Below are positions 1-6,901 of a stretch of 8,144 nucleotides of DNA, one piece after another. Under the pieces are notes generated by a model, which did not search any database, was not told the DNA's origin, and saw nothing but the letters and a program-made list of their open reading frames with translations. A program made the position numbers and the translations under genes. Each line of letters opens with the position of its first letter. Position 1 is the stretch's first letter. Origin of the DNA: Candidatus Woesebacteria bacterium (GTDB taxonomy: Bacteria; Patescibacteriota; Microgenomatia; UBA8517; UBA10165); contig NZCP01000032.1 in assembly GCA_002686465.1 (NCBI GenBank), positions 1-8,144 on the forward strand, in the 5' to 3' direction.

Positions 1-846
1 GATGGAGAGACAGAACTTTCAGAACACATTCTGCAGAGGGTCCGTGGTGAGGCAACTTCTCCTGCAGAACAACAACTGAAACGTGCCACAGAGAACAACC
101 TCAAGATGCTCCTTGGAGCAACTGCAGGAGTCGCAGATCCTGCCAAGTTGAGACAACTCAGAAACACTTATTCAGAGACTGCACAGGTCCTCTCAGGACA
201 GGCAGCAGAACTCCGAAGCAGAGAACAGATCGATGCAGAAAACCGTCTGGTTCAGATCTACAAACAACAAGGAGATCGGGAGTTGCAGGTTGCAATGGTC
301 AACCTGGAGACCAAGAAGCAGGAAGCATTTGAACAGGCAGACTTGGATCAGGTCCGTAACCTCTCCATCCAACAAGCCAACCTCCAGAGGGTGATCACCA
401 AGGCCAATCTGGATCGTGATGTGGATCTTGCAAACCTTGATACACGGAGACAGAAAGCACTCTCACAAGGCAGGATTGATGTTGCAGTAGCACTTGCCAA
501 CCTAGAGAAAGATATCAGTCTATCGAAACTGGATGCAGAGTTAGCACTCAGATCGAGAGCACTCGATGATGCTTTAGCCCTTGCAAACTATCAGGGTGAA
601 ATGGCATTGGAAGGAATCGAGGTCAAGATTGATCTTGCAGAGATGGAATTGGATGTGAAGACCAAACTTGCAGAGTTGGGATATGACACCCAGGAGAAGA
701 TTGCAACATTGAATGCAGACACTCAGTTGGCAATTTCAAACCTCAATGCAAGTGCAGCAAAGTATGCTGCAGACTCCAAGGAGAGAGCAGGATTCATAGG
801 AGCAATTGGAACCATAATAGCAGCAATAGTAACTCCAGGAGCATAA
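1..846 (+). CDS. Coiled-coil virion-type structural protein, 5' end outside window
   Basis: The frame is open from base 1, so the start lies upstream; 281 residues are visible. The first ATG at 106 has no good ribosome binding site and the sequence before it reads as ordinary protein, so it is probably internal. Almost the whole chain is predicted helical, rich in Ala, Leu, Asp, Glu and Gln, with no Cys. From about visible residue 120 to 210 the triplet Ala-Asn-Leu (or Ala-Asn-Tyr) recurs at spacings of 9, 9, 22 and 29 residues, as in a long coiled coil with degenerate repeats. The last 20 residues form a hydrophobic Gly/Ala/Ile tail. It ends 9 bp before the LysM protein gene. By position and make-up it could be a small internal-core or tail-tube-associated protein made with the two larger proteins that follow. 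I recognise no catalytic motif; the role is inferred from context only. Confidence 0.75.
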   Translation, partial: DGETELSEHILQRVRGEATSPAEQQLKRATENNLKMLLGATAGVADPAKLRQLRNTYSETAQVLSGQAAELRSREQIDAENRLVQIYKQQGDRELQVAMVNLETKKQEAFEQADLDQVRNLSIQQANLQRVITKANLDRDVDLANLDTRRQKALSQGRIDVAVALANLEKDISLSKLDAELALRSRALDDALALANYQGEMALEGIEVKIDLAEMELDVKTKLAELGYDTQEKIATLNADTQLAISNLNASAAKYAADSKERAGFIGAIGTIIAAIVTPGA

Positions 847-850
847 GGGG
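845..850 (+). promoter_or_regulatory. Ribosome binding site of the LysM protein gene
   Basis: AAGGGG lies 5 bases before the ATG at 856 and partly overlaps the stop codon of the preceding gene. It supports this start and close coupling between the two genes. Confidence 0.6.
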
Positions 851-855
851 AAAAA

Positions 856-3069
856 ATGGCAACATACACAGTTAGGAGTGGTGACACATTCTGGGGGATT
901 GCTCAAGATCATGGTCTGTCTGAGTCGCAGTTGAAAGCACTCAATCCTCAGATAACAAAACCTGAACTGCTTCAGCCGAAGCAGCAGATCATAATCCCCG
1001 GTCAACAGGAAGCAAAAATCGAGGGAGGACCAATACAGAGAACTTCCCAAGAGCTACTTCCTTCTATGACAACTGGATCTGAACCAATGGTAGGTTCAGG
1101 GGGGAGTGACACGAAATTAGAGGATTGGAAAATACTGAATCCAGAATTAGCAAAAGATTTATTCCCAGATCCTGTTCAAAATTCTGACCAAGATTCTGGT
1201 GAACTTATTGTGGGTTCTGGGGGGGTTGACATGAAGCTAAGTGATTTTAAATCCCAAAATCCAGAATTAGCAAAAGATTTATTCCCAGATCCTGACAAGA
1301 CTTTTCTTCTACCAGAAAAACAGGGAGAAATCGTTGCAACGGATACCTTAGAAACAAAAGGAACACAGTTCCCAGATGCAGGTTTACGTTCTATTTCCAA
1401 ATATTTTGGTGTGGATCAACAATTTATTGCTTTGACTGATCCAGTAACTACTTACCTATTTGAGAATACTCTCTCAAGTTTGGGTCTTCCTTATGCCTTA
1501 GATAACAATGGTGAACTTATGTACAGATCACCTGAAGAAATGTCTGGTTTAAAAACAGAAGCAAAGGCATCTCTAAATAATGCAGCTCAAACTTTAGGGT
1601 TTAATCCTCCTCTTACTGAAAATGAGAACATAGAAAAAGCAGTTTTAGAAGTTATTAAACAACTACCAGAGAAAGAAAAAAAGGAAGTAAATGAAAGCAC
1701 TATAAAAGAATTTATAAAAAAAGGACAAGATGCAGTAAAGGACTTTTTAATGCCAGATCCAGAACCTAATATGGATGTTGCAGAAGATGCGACCGATGCT
1801 GCTTCAGAACTAGCAAGTCCTGTAGTGAAGCAAACGGAAGTAGAGACTGTATCTGAATTTCCTGAGACAGAAGTTGTCAAGATTACTAAGCCTGGAGATG
1901 TTAAGAAAGTTGTACAGGATGAGAAGACTGCAGATGCAATTATTGAGTATGGGAACACAAACTTTATGTTTGAGGATGGACTAGACAAATCCGCATTAGA
2001 AAGGATTGATAAGAATATTCAACAAAACAACGAAAAACTTACTGAAATCTTTCAAGGTAAACTTAAACCCTACTTTGGCAAGGATGATACAGGACGTAAG
2101 TTTCTTGCTGCCATAGCAGCAGGTCTGGGTGCATATGCCAGTGCAATGACAGGGACTCCCAACTTTGCTCTGAACATCATTAACAAAGCAATCGATGATG
2201 ATCTGGCAATCCAGAAAGAAGAGTTAGAAAGACAAAGGCTTAGTATTTTAGATCAAAACAAAATACTGGCGGAGAGCAGATCAGAATTATATGCAGAAGC
2301 AGACAGACTTTTTAATCAGCAAGTAGCACAAGCAGGTCTTAAACTTGATAAGGAACAAATTAATACCACAAAAGATGGAATTAATCAGAAAAGAGAACAA
2401 GCAGAATTAGAAAACAAACAGGCACAGATTGTTGCTGAATTTGAAGCAGCCCAAGAATTTAAAGCTAGTATCATTCCTGGTATGGGTGCTACTGCACAGG
2501 ATGCTGGATTTATTGATTTACCTAAAGGTAGTAGGAGAGATAAAGCAGCAGAAAATGCCGCCAAATATATGGAAGGTTATTTTAAAGTTGGTGGTTCTGG
2601 GGACAAAAAAGAAAAAGAACAATTAATGAAAAAAGTTAGAAAAGTAGGATATTTCAAACTTTCAGAATCAGAAAGAGCTAAATTAGGTTTAATTGGTCAA
2701 ATTAAGGCTCTTGTCGAAAATGAAAGGTACAATGTACAAATCCCGTTTACTGATGCCAGAGACACCCTGCGTTCTTTACATCAGGAATTAAGATTGTTTT
2801 ATCAGAAAGATGTTATGGGTGCAGGTGCTAACTTGACATTAAATGAGATGGTCCAAGTGTTAAATCTTACTGGAGATTTAGAAGCACAGTTTGGTGGTAG
2901 ATTAATGATTAATTCTGGTAGATATGGAAAGTTGATGGATCGATTGCAAGTAGGGCTAGAAGAAAAAAGAATAGCAAAAAGAGAAGCAATTGGGATCAAA
3001 CCTCTTACAAGTAAACAAAGCAAAAAAACTGACAAAAGTTATGTCAACTTTTTAGAGTCTGTTGATTAA
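856..3069 (+). CDS. LysM-containing virion protein, probable internal/ejection protein
   Basis: 737 residues. Residues 4-48 are a LysM peptidoglycan-binding domain (YTVRSGDTFWGIA near the start, then LKALNPQI and QQIIIPG). Residues 78-106 and 118-146 are two copies of a 29-residue unit ending KDLFPDP; a third, weaker KDFLMPDP ends at residue 302. Residues 416-454 form a conserved-looking Gly/Ala-rich segment (AAIAAGLGAYASAMTGTPN) followed by an acidic helix, a pattern I associate with phage internal or minor virion proteins. Residues 450-540 look like a coiled coil. No lytic-transglycosylase or peptidase motif is seen, so the protein probably binds but does not cut the wall. The next gene starts within its stop codon (TAATG). 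Base composition is very uneven (AT-rich around 1300-3060, but GC-richer at 2101-2160). Structural phage protein: fairly sure. Ejection role: inferred from gene order. Confidence 0.8.
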   Translation: MATYTVRSGDTFWGIAQDHGLSESQLKALNPQITKPELLQPKQQIIIPGQQEAKIEGGPIQRTSQELLPSMTTGSEPMVGSGGSDTKLEDWKILNPELAKDLFPDPVQNSDQDSGELIVGSGGVDMKLSDFKSQNPELAKDLFPDPDKTFLLPEKQGEIVATDTLETKGTQFPDAGLRSISKYFGVDQQFIALTDPVTTYLFENTLSSLGLPYALDNNGELMYRSPEEMSGLKTEAKASLNNAAQTLGFNPPLTENENIEKAVLEVIKQLPEKEKKEVNESTIKEFIKKGQDAVKDFLMPDPEPNMDVAEDATDAASELASPVVKQTEVETVSEFPETEVVKITKPGDVKKVVQDEKTADAIIEYGNTNFMFEDGLDKSALERIDKNIQQNNEKLTEIFQGKLKPYFGKDDTGRKFLAAIAAGLGAYASAMTGTPNFALNIINKAIDDDLAIQKEELERQRLSILDQNKILAESRSELYAEADRLFNQQVAQAGLKLDKEQINTTKDGINQKREQAELENKQAQIVAEFEAAQEFKASIIPGMGATAQDAGFIDLPKGSRRDKAAENAAKYMEGYFKVGGSGDKKEKEQLMKKVRKVGYFKLSESERAKLGLIGQIKALVENERYNVQIPFTDARDTLRSLHQELRLFYQKDVMGAGANLTLNEMVQVLNLTGDLEAQFGGRLMINSGRYGKLMDRLQVGLEEKRIAKREAIGIKPLTSKQSKKTDKSYVNFLESVD
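1087..1294 (+). repeat. In-frame tandem duplication, 120-bp period
   Basis: Two units start at 1087 and 1207, exactly 40 codons apart. Within them, 37 bases are identical (1138-1174 and 1258-1294), encoding NPELAKDLFPDP in both. The earlier part of each unit is diverged at DNA level but keeps the pattern VGSGG.D.KL.D.K. The 120-bp spacing keeps the frame. Near-identity in one part and drift in the other suggests a duplication under selection for the LFPDP end, or later gene conversion. Confidence 0.85.
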
Positions 3070-5417
3070 TGGCAAAACTTTACGATTATACGAATGAGGA
3101 GGTTGTTACACTTCCAGATGAGGAAGTGAATCAACTAATCCTGAGTGGTAGTCATTCGTTTCTCAAAAACGATACTGTTCATGTCAAAGACTCTGGTGGG
3201 AATCTGTACAAAATCCCTGCAGACAAAGCACATCTTGCTCTCCAAGACGGGTTTGACTATGCAGGACAAAAAGATGTTGAGTTCACTAAACTCAAAAACT
3301 ATGTATCAAGCAGACCTGGAACCTCTTTTCTCCTTGGTGCTCTCAGAACTTCAACATTCGGTTACTCTGACAAAGTTCTGCAGGACATGGGTGTGTCCTC
3401 TGATATTATCAAACTTTACAGGGACGAAAACAGATTCTCCTCCATATCAGGTGAAGCACTCCCTTACTTTTCCAGACTGACCCCTATAGGGGGTGCAATG
3501 GCAATAGGAAAGGGGGTTGCCAAAACTGCTCTGAAGGGGAAGATCAAAGGCAAAGTTGCAGGAGATGTGGTGGAGGGTGCAATCGCAGCAAGTCCTATTG
3601 CAATCTCAGAATCCATTCTCAATGAAAAACCTAACCTGTCTGCAGAACAGATCATGGCAGGAGCAGGGTTTAACTTCCTGGGAAACAACATAGCAAGAGT
3701 GATAGGTAGAGGAGGAGGACTTTTAGGAGAAAAAGGCAAGTCTCTCGCAGATTATCTCTACTACAGATCCATTGGAGCACGGACTCCTGAGTACAACAAA
3801 CTGACCAAGTTCGGGATGAACCGTGATCGAATGGGGCAGATTGGTAGGAGGATGAGAGAACTCCAACAACAAGGTCAGATTAAGAGTCTGGGAGACCATG
3901 AGGACATCCTTAACACGTTGCAGGACACTCTCATCCCAGAGACAGGACAGAAGCTCAATGCAGTTCTAAAAGAGGTCAGGAAGAAGGGTGCAGGTCTGAG
4001 TGAGGGTGAACTTATGGAGAAGGGTTTGATTGTCAGTCCAGACATGATTGCTCAAAGAATGAGAACTGAAATCAGAAGTCAGTTCAAAGATCCTACAGGT
4101 GAACTTATCCCTGAAAATCAACTACCGAAAGCAATCCAAGATCTTCTTGGAAAGGCAGACAGAGAGATCGATGAGATCAGAAAACTTTCTGCTATAGACT
4201 TTTTCTCTCTGGAAACCCAGAAACGTCTGTATTCAAAACTAAAAGATTGGAACAAACCACTACCAGGAACATCTGTCTCTAATGGCATGGACAAAATCTA
4301 TGGTGCTATGTCTAAGGTGCTTAGAGAGGAGTCTGAGAATGTTTTGCAAAGAGTGGAGAGAGAACTGGTAGATGAAATGGACACAGGTCTTGTGGAGACA
4401 TTCAGACAACTAAAACATGACTATGGAGACATGAGGGACTTGGAGATGCTCATGTCTGCATCAGTCCGTAGGGAATCAGTCAACAATACCTTTGGTCTAA
4501 CCTCAATGAACTTGGGTGCAGGTCTTGGAGCAGGAGGTGTGGCAGCAGGAGATACCATACTAGGAAGTATTGGAGGTGGTGCTACAGGGTTACTTGCAGG
4601 AGCAGTTCTTAGAAAACTTGCAAAGGACAAAGGAGAACTGATTGCTGCCAGGACTCTTGACAATGTTTTAGACATGACAGGTGCTCTGGGAAATGTATCC
4701 AGAAGCAGAAATATTATGCTCAAATCTGTCAAGGCATTGGTTAAAGGAGCATCTAAAACTGTTCCTGTGGTTGCTGCACGGACCTACCCAGATCGTAAGT
4801 CCAGTGAAGATTCCATGAAGCAGTTCTTTAAGATGAGGGAAGACTTGGAAAAGGTCATGGGAAGTGATCAATCACTCTATGCCAGTATTGAGCAAGCTAT
4901 GCCTTTCATGCAGGGGAATGAAAAGATCCAGGGTGCAGTAATGCAGACTGCGGCAAGAGGAATTTCTTTTCTGCATACCAAACTCCCTAAAAACCCGTTG
5001 GCAGGTATGGAACTCACTATGCCTAGAAAACCCTATGCTCCCAATCCTGCAGAGGTGAGTAAGTTCTTCAGATATGAGGAGATCGTCAATGAACCCCTCA
5101 AGATTTTAGGACACCTCATTAATGGAACTCTGACTCCAGAACACAGGGAAGCACTGATCAGTGTGTACCCTGAGTTGTACAAAAATATGCAGGAGGAGAT
5201 CCTGAAGGGTCTGGCACAGGGTAAACCCAACATGACCCTTCCTCAGAAGATCCAGCTTTCCATCTTCATGGGGAAACCTGTGGACCCAACCATGACCTAT
5301 CTGGCAAATTTCCAACAAAGTTTCATGGGACAGGATGAGGACAAGTTCAAACCCAAGGACCGTAAGATTAAGGGTCTTAAAGACCAAGTACAAACAGACG
5401 TTGAGAGAGTCAGTTGA
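3069..5417 (+). CDS. Large virion protein with Gly/Ala-rich membrane-like segments, probable ejection protein
   Basis: 782 residues; the ATG overlaps the previous stop by one base (TAATG). Residues 1-65 look like a small folded N-terminal domain (pattern LPDEEV..LI.SG, then VKDSGGNLYKIPADKAHLAL). Residues 138-190 and 482-522 are Gly/Ala-rich hydrophobic stretches broken by Lys, as in proteins that enter membranes during DNA ejection. Between them, residues about 250-460 are helical and charged. The C-terminal part (about 560-782) is mixed alpha-helical and ends in a Lys-rich tail. No transglycosylase, peptidase or nucleotide-binding motif is visible. As the largest protein in a run of three helical structural proteins before the lysis genes, it occupies the place of a large podovirus internal-core protein; this is analogy only. 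The stop TGA (5415-5417) overlaps a possible TTG start at 5414. Confidence 0.78.
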   Translation: MAKLYDYTNEEVVTLPDEEVNQLILSGSHSFLKNDTVHVKDSGGNLYKIPADKAHLALQDGFDYAGQKDVEFTKLKNYVSSRPGTSFLLGALRTSTFGYSDKVLQDMGVSSDIIKLYRDENRFSSISGEALPYFSRLTPIGGAMAIGKGVAKTALKGKIKGKVAGDVVEGAIAASPIAISESILNEKPNLSAEQIMAGAGFNFLGNNIARVIGRGGGLLGEKGKSLADYLYYRSIGARTPEYNKLTKFGMNRDRMGQIGRRMRELQQQGQIKSLGDHEDILNTLQDTLIPETGQKLNAVLKEVRKKGAGLSEGELMEKGLIVSPDMIAQRMRTEIRSQFKDPTGELIPENQLPKAIQDLLGKADREIDEIRKLSAIDFFSLETQKRLYSKLKDWNKPLPGTSVSNGMDKIYGAMSKVLREESENVLQRVERELVDEMDTGLVETFRQLKHDYGDMRDLEMLMSASVRRESVNNTFGLTSMNLGAGLGAGGVAAGDTILGSIGGGATGLLAGAVLRKLAKDKGELIAARTLDNVLDMTGALGNVSRSRNIMLKSVKALVKGASKTVPVVAARTYPDRKSSEDSMKQFFKMREDLEKVMGSDQSLYASIEQAMPFMQGNEKIQGAVMQTAARGISFLHTKLPKNPLAGMELTMPRKPYAPNPAEVSKFFRYEEIVNEPLKILGHLINGTLTPEHREALISVYPELYKNMQEEILKGLAQGKPNMTLPQKIQLSIFMGKPVDPTMTYLANFQQSFMGQDEDKFKPKDRKIKGLKDQVQTDVERVS

Positions 5418-5921
5418 GACCTTTAAAGAGAAACGCTTATACGAATCCTAATCCTCCTGATCCCCTTAATCCTCCTCTGTGTGACAGTGGTGGGTTCTGT
5501 GGTACAGATGGTAGAAGAGAAAGAGTTGGAGTGTCTTGCCCTGAATATCTATCATGAGGCACGTAATGAAAGCACTGCAGGGATGGTTGCTGTGGGACAG
5601 GTTACTCTCAATCGAGTGGGTTCCACACGATTCCCCGACTCAGTGTGCAAAGTGGTTCGACAAGGAGTATACCGAGGACGATATCCTGTTAGGAATCGTT
5701 GCCAGTTTAGTTGGCATTGTGACGGTCACAGTGACATTCCTTACAATATTCGTTCTTATAACCGTTCTGTAGAGATTGCCCAGTGGTTGCTTTTTACAAA
5801 TCCGTGGTTACCAGATTTCACCGATGGTTCACTTTTTTATCATGCAAGTTACGTCCTGCCAAAGTGGAGCAGGACCAAGAAAATAACGTCAAGGATTGAT
5901 TCACACATTTTCTACAGATGA
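5414..5921 (+). CDS. SleB/CwlJ-like cell wall hydrolase with probable signal-anchor; start unresolved
   Basis: The catalytic domain is clear from about 5520 to 5918: ECLALNIYHEARNE (the Glu of HEAR is the expected catalytic acid), GMVAVGQVTLNRV, CQFSWHCDG, and the ending KITSRIDSHIFYR. This matches the Hydrolase_2 family of SleB/CwlJ peptidoglycan hydrolases, common as phage endolysins. The first usual start in this frame is GTG at 5481 (146 residues), without a ribosome binding site. Upstream in the same frame, 5436-5480 encodes a strongly hydrophobic run (IRILILLIPLILLC) that looks like a signal-anchor but has no ATG, GTG or TTG before the TAA at 5424. In the frame one base earlier, TTG at 5414 overlaps the previous TGA, follows GAGAGAG, and encodes a basic n-region (MRPLKRN). 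One base of frameshift would join the two. The coordinates given assume that; the conservative CDS is 5481-5921. Function likely, start uncertain. Confidence 0.8.
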
Positions 5922-6232
5922 ATCCTGCAGACTACCTTTATGCAACAGGTCAAAGGCACCCAGAGCTTATGGAAGTAAATATTATACTCGACCTACTGAA
6001 CCAAGTTGGGATTCCAGTAGCGATTAGTGTTATTCTGATGTGGTTTATCAAGTACCAATTTGATGAAAGCAGGAAGGAACGTGAGGAAGCTAGAGAAGAT
6101 CGATCTGAGAATGAAAAGCAAGTATTAGATTTGCAACGGGATTTCAACTCTCAAATGGTTGAAACGATTGGGAAACTAACACATGCAATTGAGAATAATA
6201 CTAGAGTTGTTGAATCTTTGAAACTAAGATAA
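5918..6232 (+). CDS. Small one-TM, coiled-coil protein of the lysis cassette (holin-like or spanin-like)
   Basis: 104 residues; the ATG overlaps the hydrolase stop (ATGA). One hydrophobic segment spans about residues 30-46 (VGIPVAISVILMWFIKYQF), followed by a very charged helical stretch, residues 48-85 (SRKEREEAREDRSENEK), likely a coiled coil, then an amphipathic end. A second in-frame ATG at 5969 would remove 17 polar residues and leave the segment nearer the N-terminus. One TM followed by a charged helix is seen in BhlA/UviB-type holin-like proteins and also in inner-membrane spanins. Position directly after a wall hydrolase and before a two-TM protein supports a lysis role, but sequence alone does not separate holin, antiholin and spanin. 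Confidence 0.7.
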   Translation: MNPADYLYATGQRHPELMEVNIILDLLNQVGIPVAISVILMWFIKYQFDESRKEREEAREDRSENEKQVLDLQRDFNSQMVETIGKLTHAIENNTRVVESLKLR

Positions 6233-6297
6233 TGGTCCAATTATTTATTTTCTGTATAGTATTCTGGAGTATATATTTTTTAAGTAAAATGACATAA
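6232..6297 (+). CDS. Possible 21-residue hydrophobic microprotein
   Basis: The ATG overlaps the previous stop by one base (TAATG), the same junction type as at 3069. The 21 codons encode MVQLFIFCIVFWSIYFLSK plus two residues, an almost unbroken membrane-spanning run with a basic residue near its end, and stop at TAA three bases before the next ATG (6301). It therefore fills the only gap between two lysis genes. The DNA is very AT-rich, which by itself favours Phe, Ile and Tyr codons, so chance is possible. If real, it could be a small lysis regulator or merely carry ribosomes to the next gene, which lacks a good ribosome binding site. Confidence 0.4.
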   Translation: MVQLFIFCIVFWSIYFLSKMT

Positions 6298-6300
6298 CAA

Positions 6301-6660
6301 ATGGCTAAAGAAACGACTACTACGGTTATAACGAAACCAGATGTTCCTAAACCGATCAAACCTTCAATGTCGGTCAATGAGAGGATTCAAGTATTCAGGT
6401 TTGTTGCTAGGTTTATCATTGGGTTGTTTGCTCTCTCTACATTCTTATACATTGTTCACGTTATGTTAGGTAGTGCTGAAGAGTTGCCGACCAGCTCCAA
6501 GGATTTGCTTAACATACTTATCGGGGCATTTATCCCGATCCTTGCTGGTATTGCGAAGTTCTACTTTGAGTCTGGTGGTGATCTCCATCAAGAAGCAGAA
6601 AAGAATCCTATTCCACCCCATCCTGAGAAGGAAGGTGTGGAAAATGAACAAACTGTTTGA
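6301..6660 (+). CDS. Two-TM holin-like protein
   Basis: 119 residues. A Thr/Pro/Lys-rich soluble N-terminus (residues 1-34) is followed by TM1 at about 35-56 (VARFIIGLFALSTFLYIVHVML), a short polar loop with EELPTSSKD, TM2 at about 69-89 (LLNILIGAFIPILAGIAKFYF) and a polar Pro/Glu-rich tail. The TM2 pattern, Leu-Ile-Gly-Ala-Phe then Ile-Ala-Lys-Phe-Tyr-Phe-Glu-Ser-Gly, resembles the last helix of several phage holin-type proteins. Size, two helices and neighbours (two wall hydrolases and a one-TM protein) make a holin the best reading. The stop overlaps the next gene by 17 bases. There is no obvious ribosome binding site before the ATG, so translation is probably coupled to the preceding frame. 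Confidence 0.7.
   Translation: MAKETTTTVITKPDVPKPIKPSMSVNERIQVFRFVARFIIGLFALSTFLYIVHVMLGSAEELPTSSKDLLNILIGAFIPILAGIAKFYFESGGDLHQEAEKNPIPPHPEKEGVENEQTV
6628..6635 (+). promoter_or_regulatory. Ribosome binding site deciding the start of the 85-residue gene
   Basis: AAGGAAGG lies 8 bases before ATG 6644, inside the end of the holin-like gene. It is among the strongest such sites in the lysis block and argues for 6644 as the start over earlier in-frame ATG codons such as 6473, which lie deep within the holin-like gene and have no such site. Confidence 0.65.
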
Positions 6661-6901
6661 ATCGATTGTAACTTGGGTAAATCTAAAATTTGGAAAGGAA
6701 CCAATGATACCTCCTAATGTGATGACATTTGCAGCAAAATTTTTATGGGATATATGTGAAGATTCACTGCAGAACTTTGGAAAGGAACACCTTAAAAAAC
6801 ATTTGGACAAAGCACCTAAAGAGTTTGTTGATGCTTTGAACAAAGGTGTAGAAGAAGATAAGGATCATGATAAAAACAATATTTTAGATTGGATTAAGTG
6901 A
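6644..6901 (+). CDS. Hypothetical 85-residue protein with acidic EF-hand-like tail
   Basis: The start at 6644 is set by the AAGGAAGG site just upstream; it overlaps the holin-like gene by 17 bases. The frame is open further upstream, but that part is the holin gene read out of frame. The protein is soluble-looking: an amphipathic N-terminus (residues 1-16), a PMIPPN turn, helices with many Lys and Asp from 28 to 68, and the C-terminal EEDKDHDKNNILDWIK. In that tail Asp72, Asp74, Asp76, Asn78 and Asp82 are spaced as in a degenerate EF-hand or DxDxDxxN calcium loop, but the usual Gly at loop position 6 and acid at position 12 are missing. I do not recognise the family. It sits between the holin-like gene and the M15 peptidase, with a GTGA overlap to the latter, so a lysis-related or regulatory role is possible but unproven. 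Confidence 0.7.
   Translation: MNKLFESIVTWVNLKFGKEPMIPPNVMTFAAKFLWDICEDSLQNFGKEHLKKHLDKAPKEFVDALNKGVEEDKDHDKNNILDWIK

Noticed and set aside
1587..1988. Open frame of 133 codons on the - strand inside the LysM gene
   Set aside because: It is Ser-rich antisense of a well-supported + strand gene, with no motif or ribosome binding site.
6235..6300. AT-rich stretch as a promoter for the holin-like gene
   Set aside because: TATAGT/TATATT-like boxes occur, but no convincing -35 partner was found and AT-richness explains them; the genes are tightly coupled on both sides.
6473..6643. Upstream in-frame extension of the 85-residue gene
   Set aside because: It overlaps TM2 and the tail of the holin-like gene out of frame; the strong AAGGAAGG site supports the start at 6644.
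6466..6843. Open frame of 125 codons on the - strand across the holin-like and 85-residue genes
   Set aside because: It lies opposite two coupled + strand genes and has no recognisable domain.
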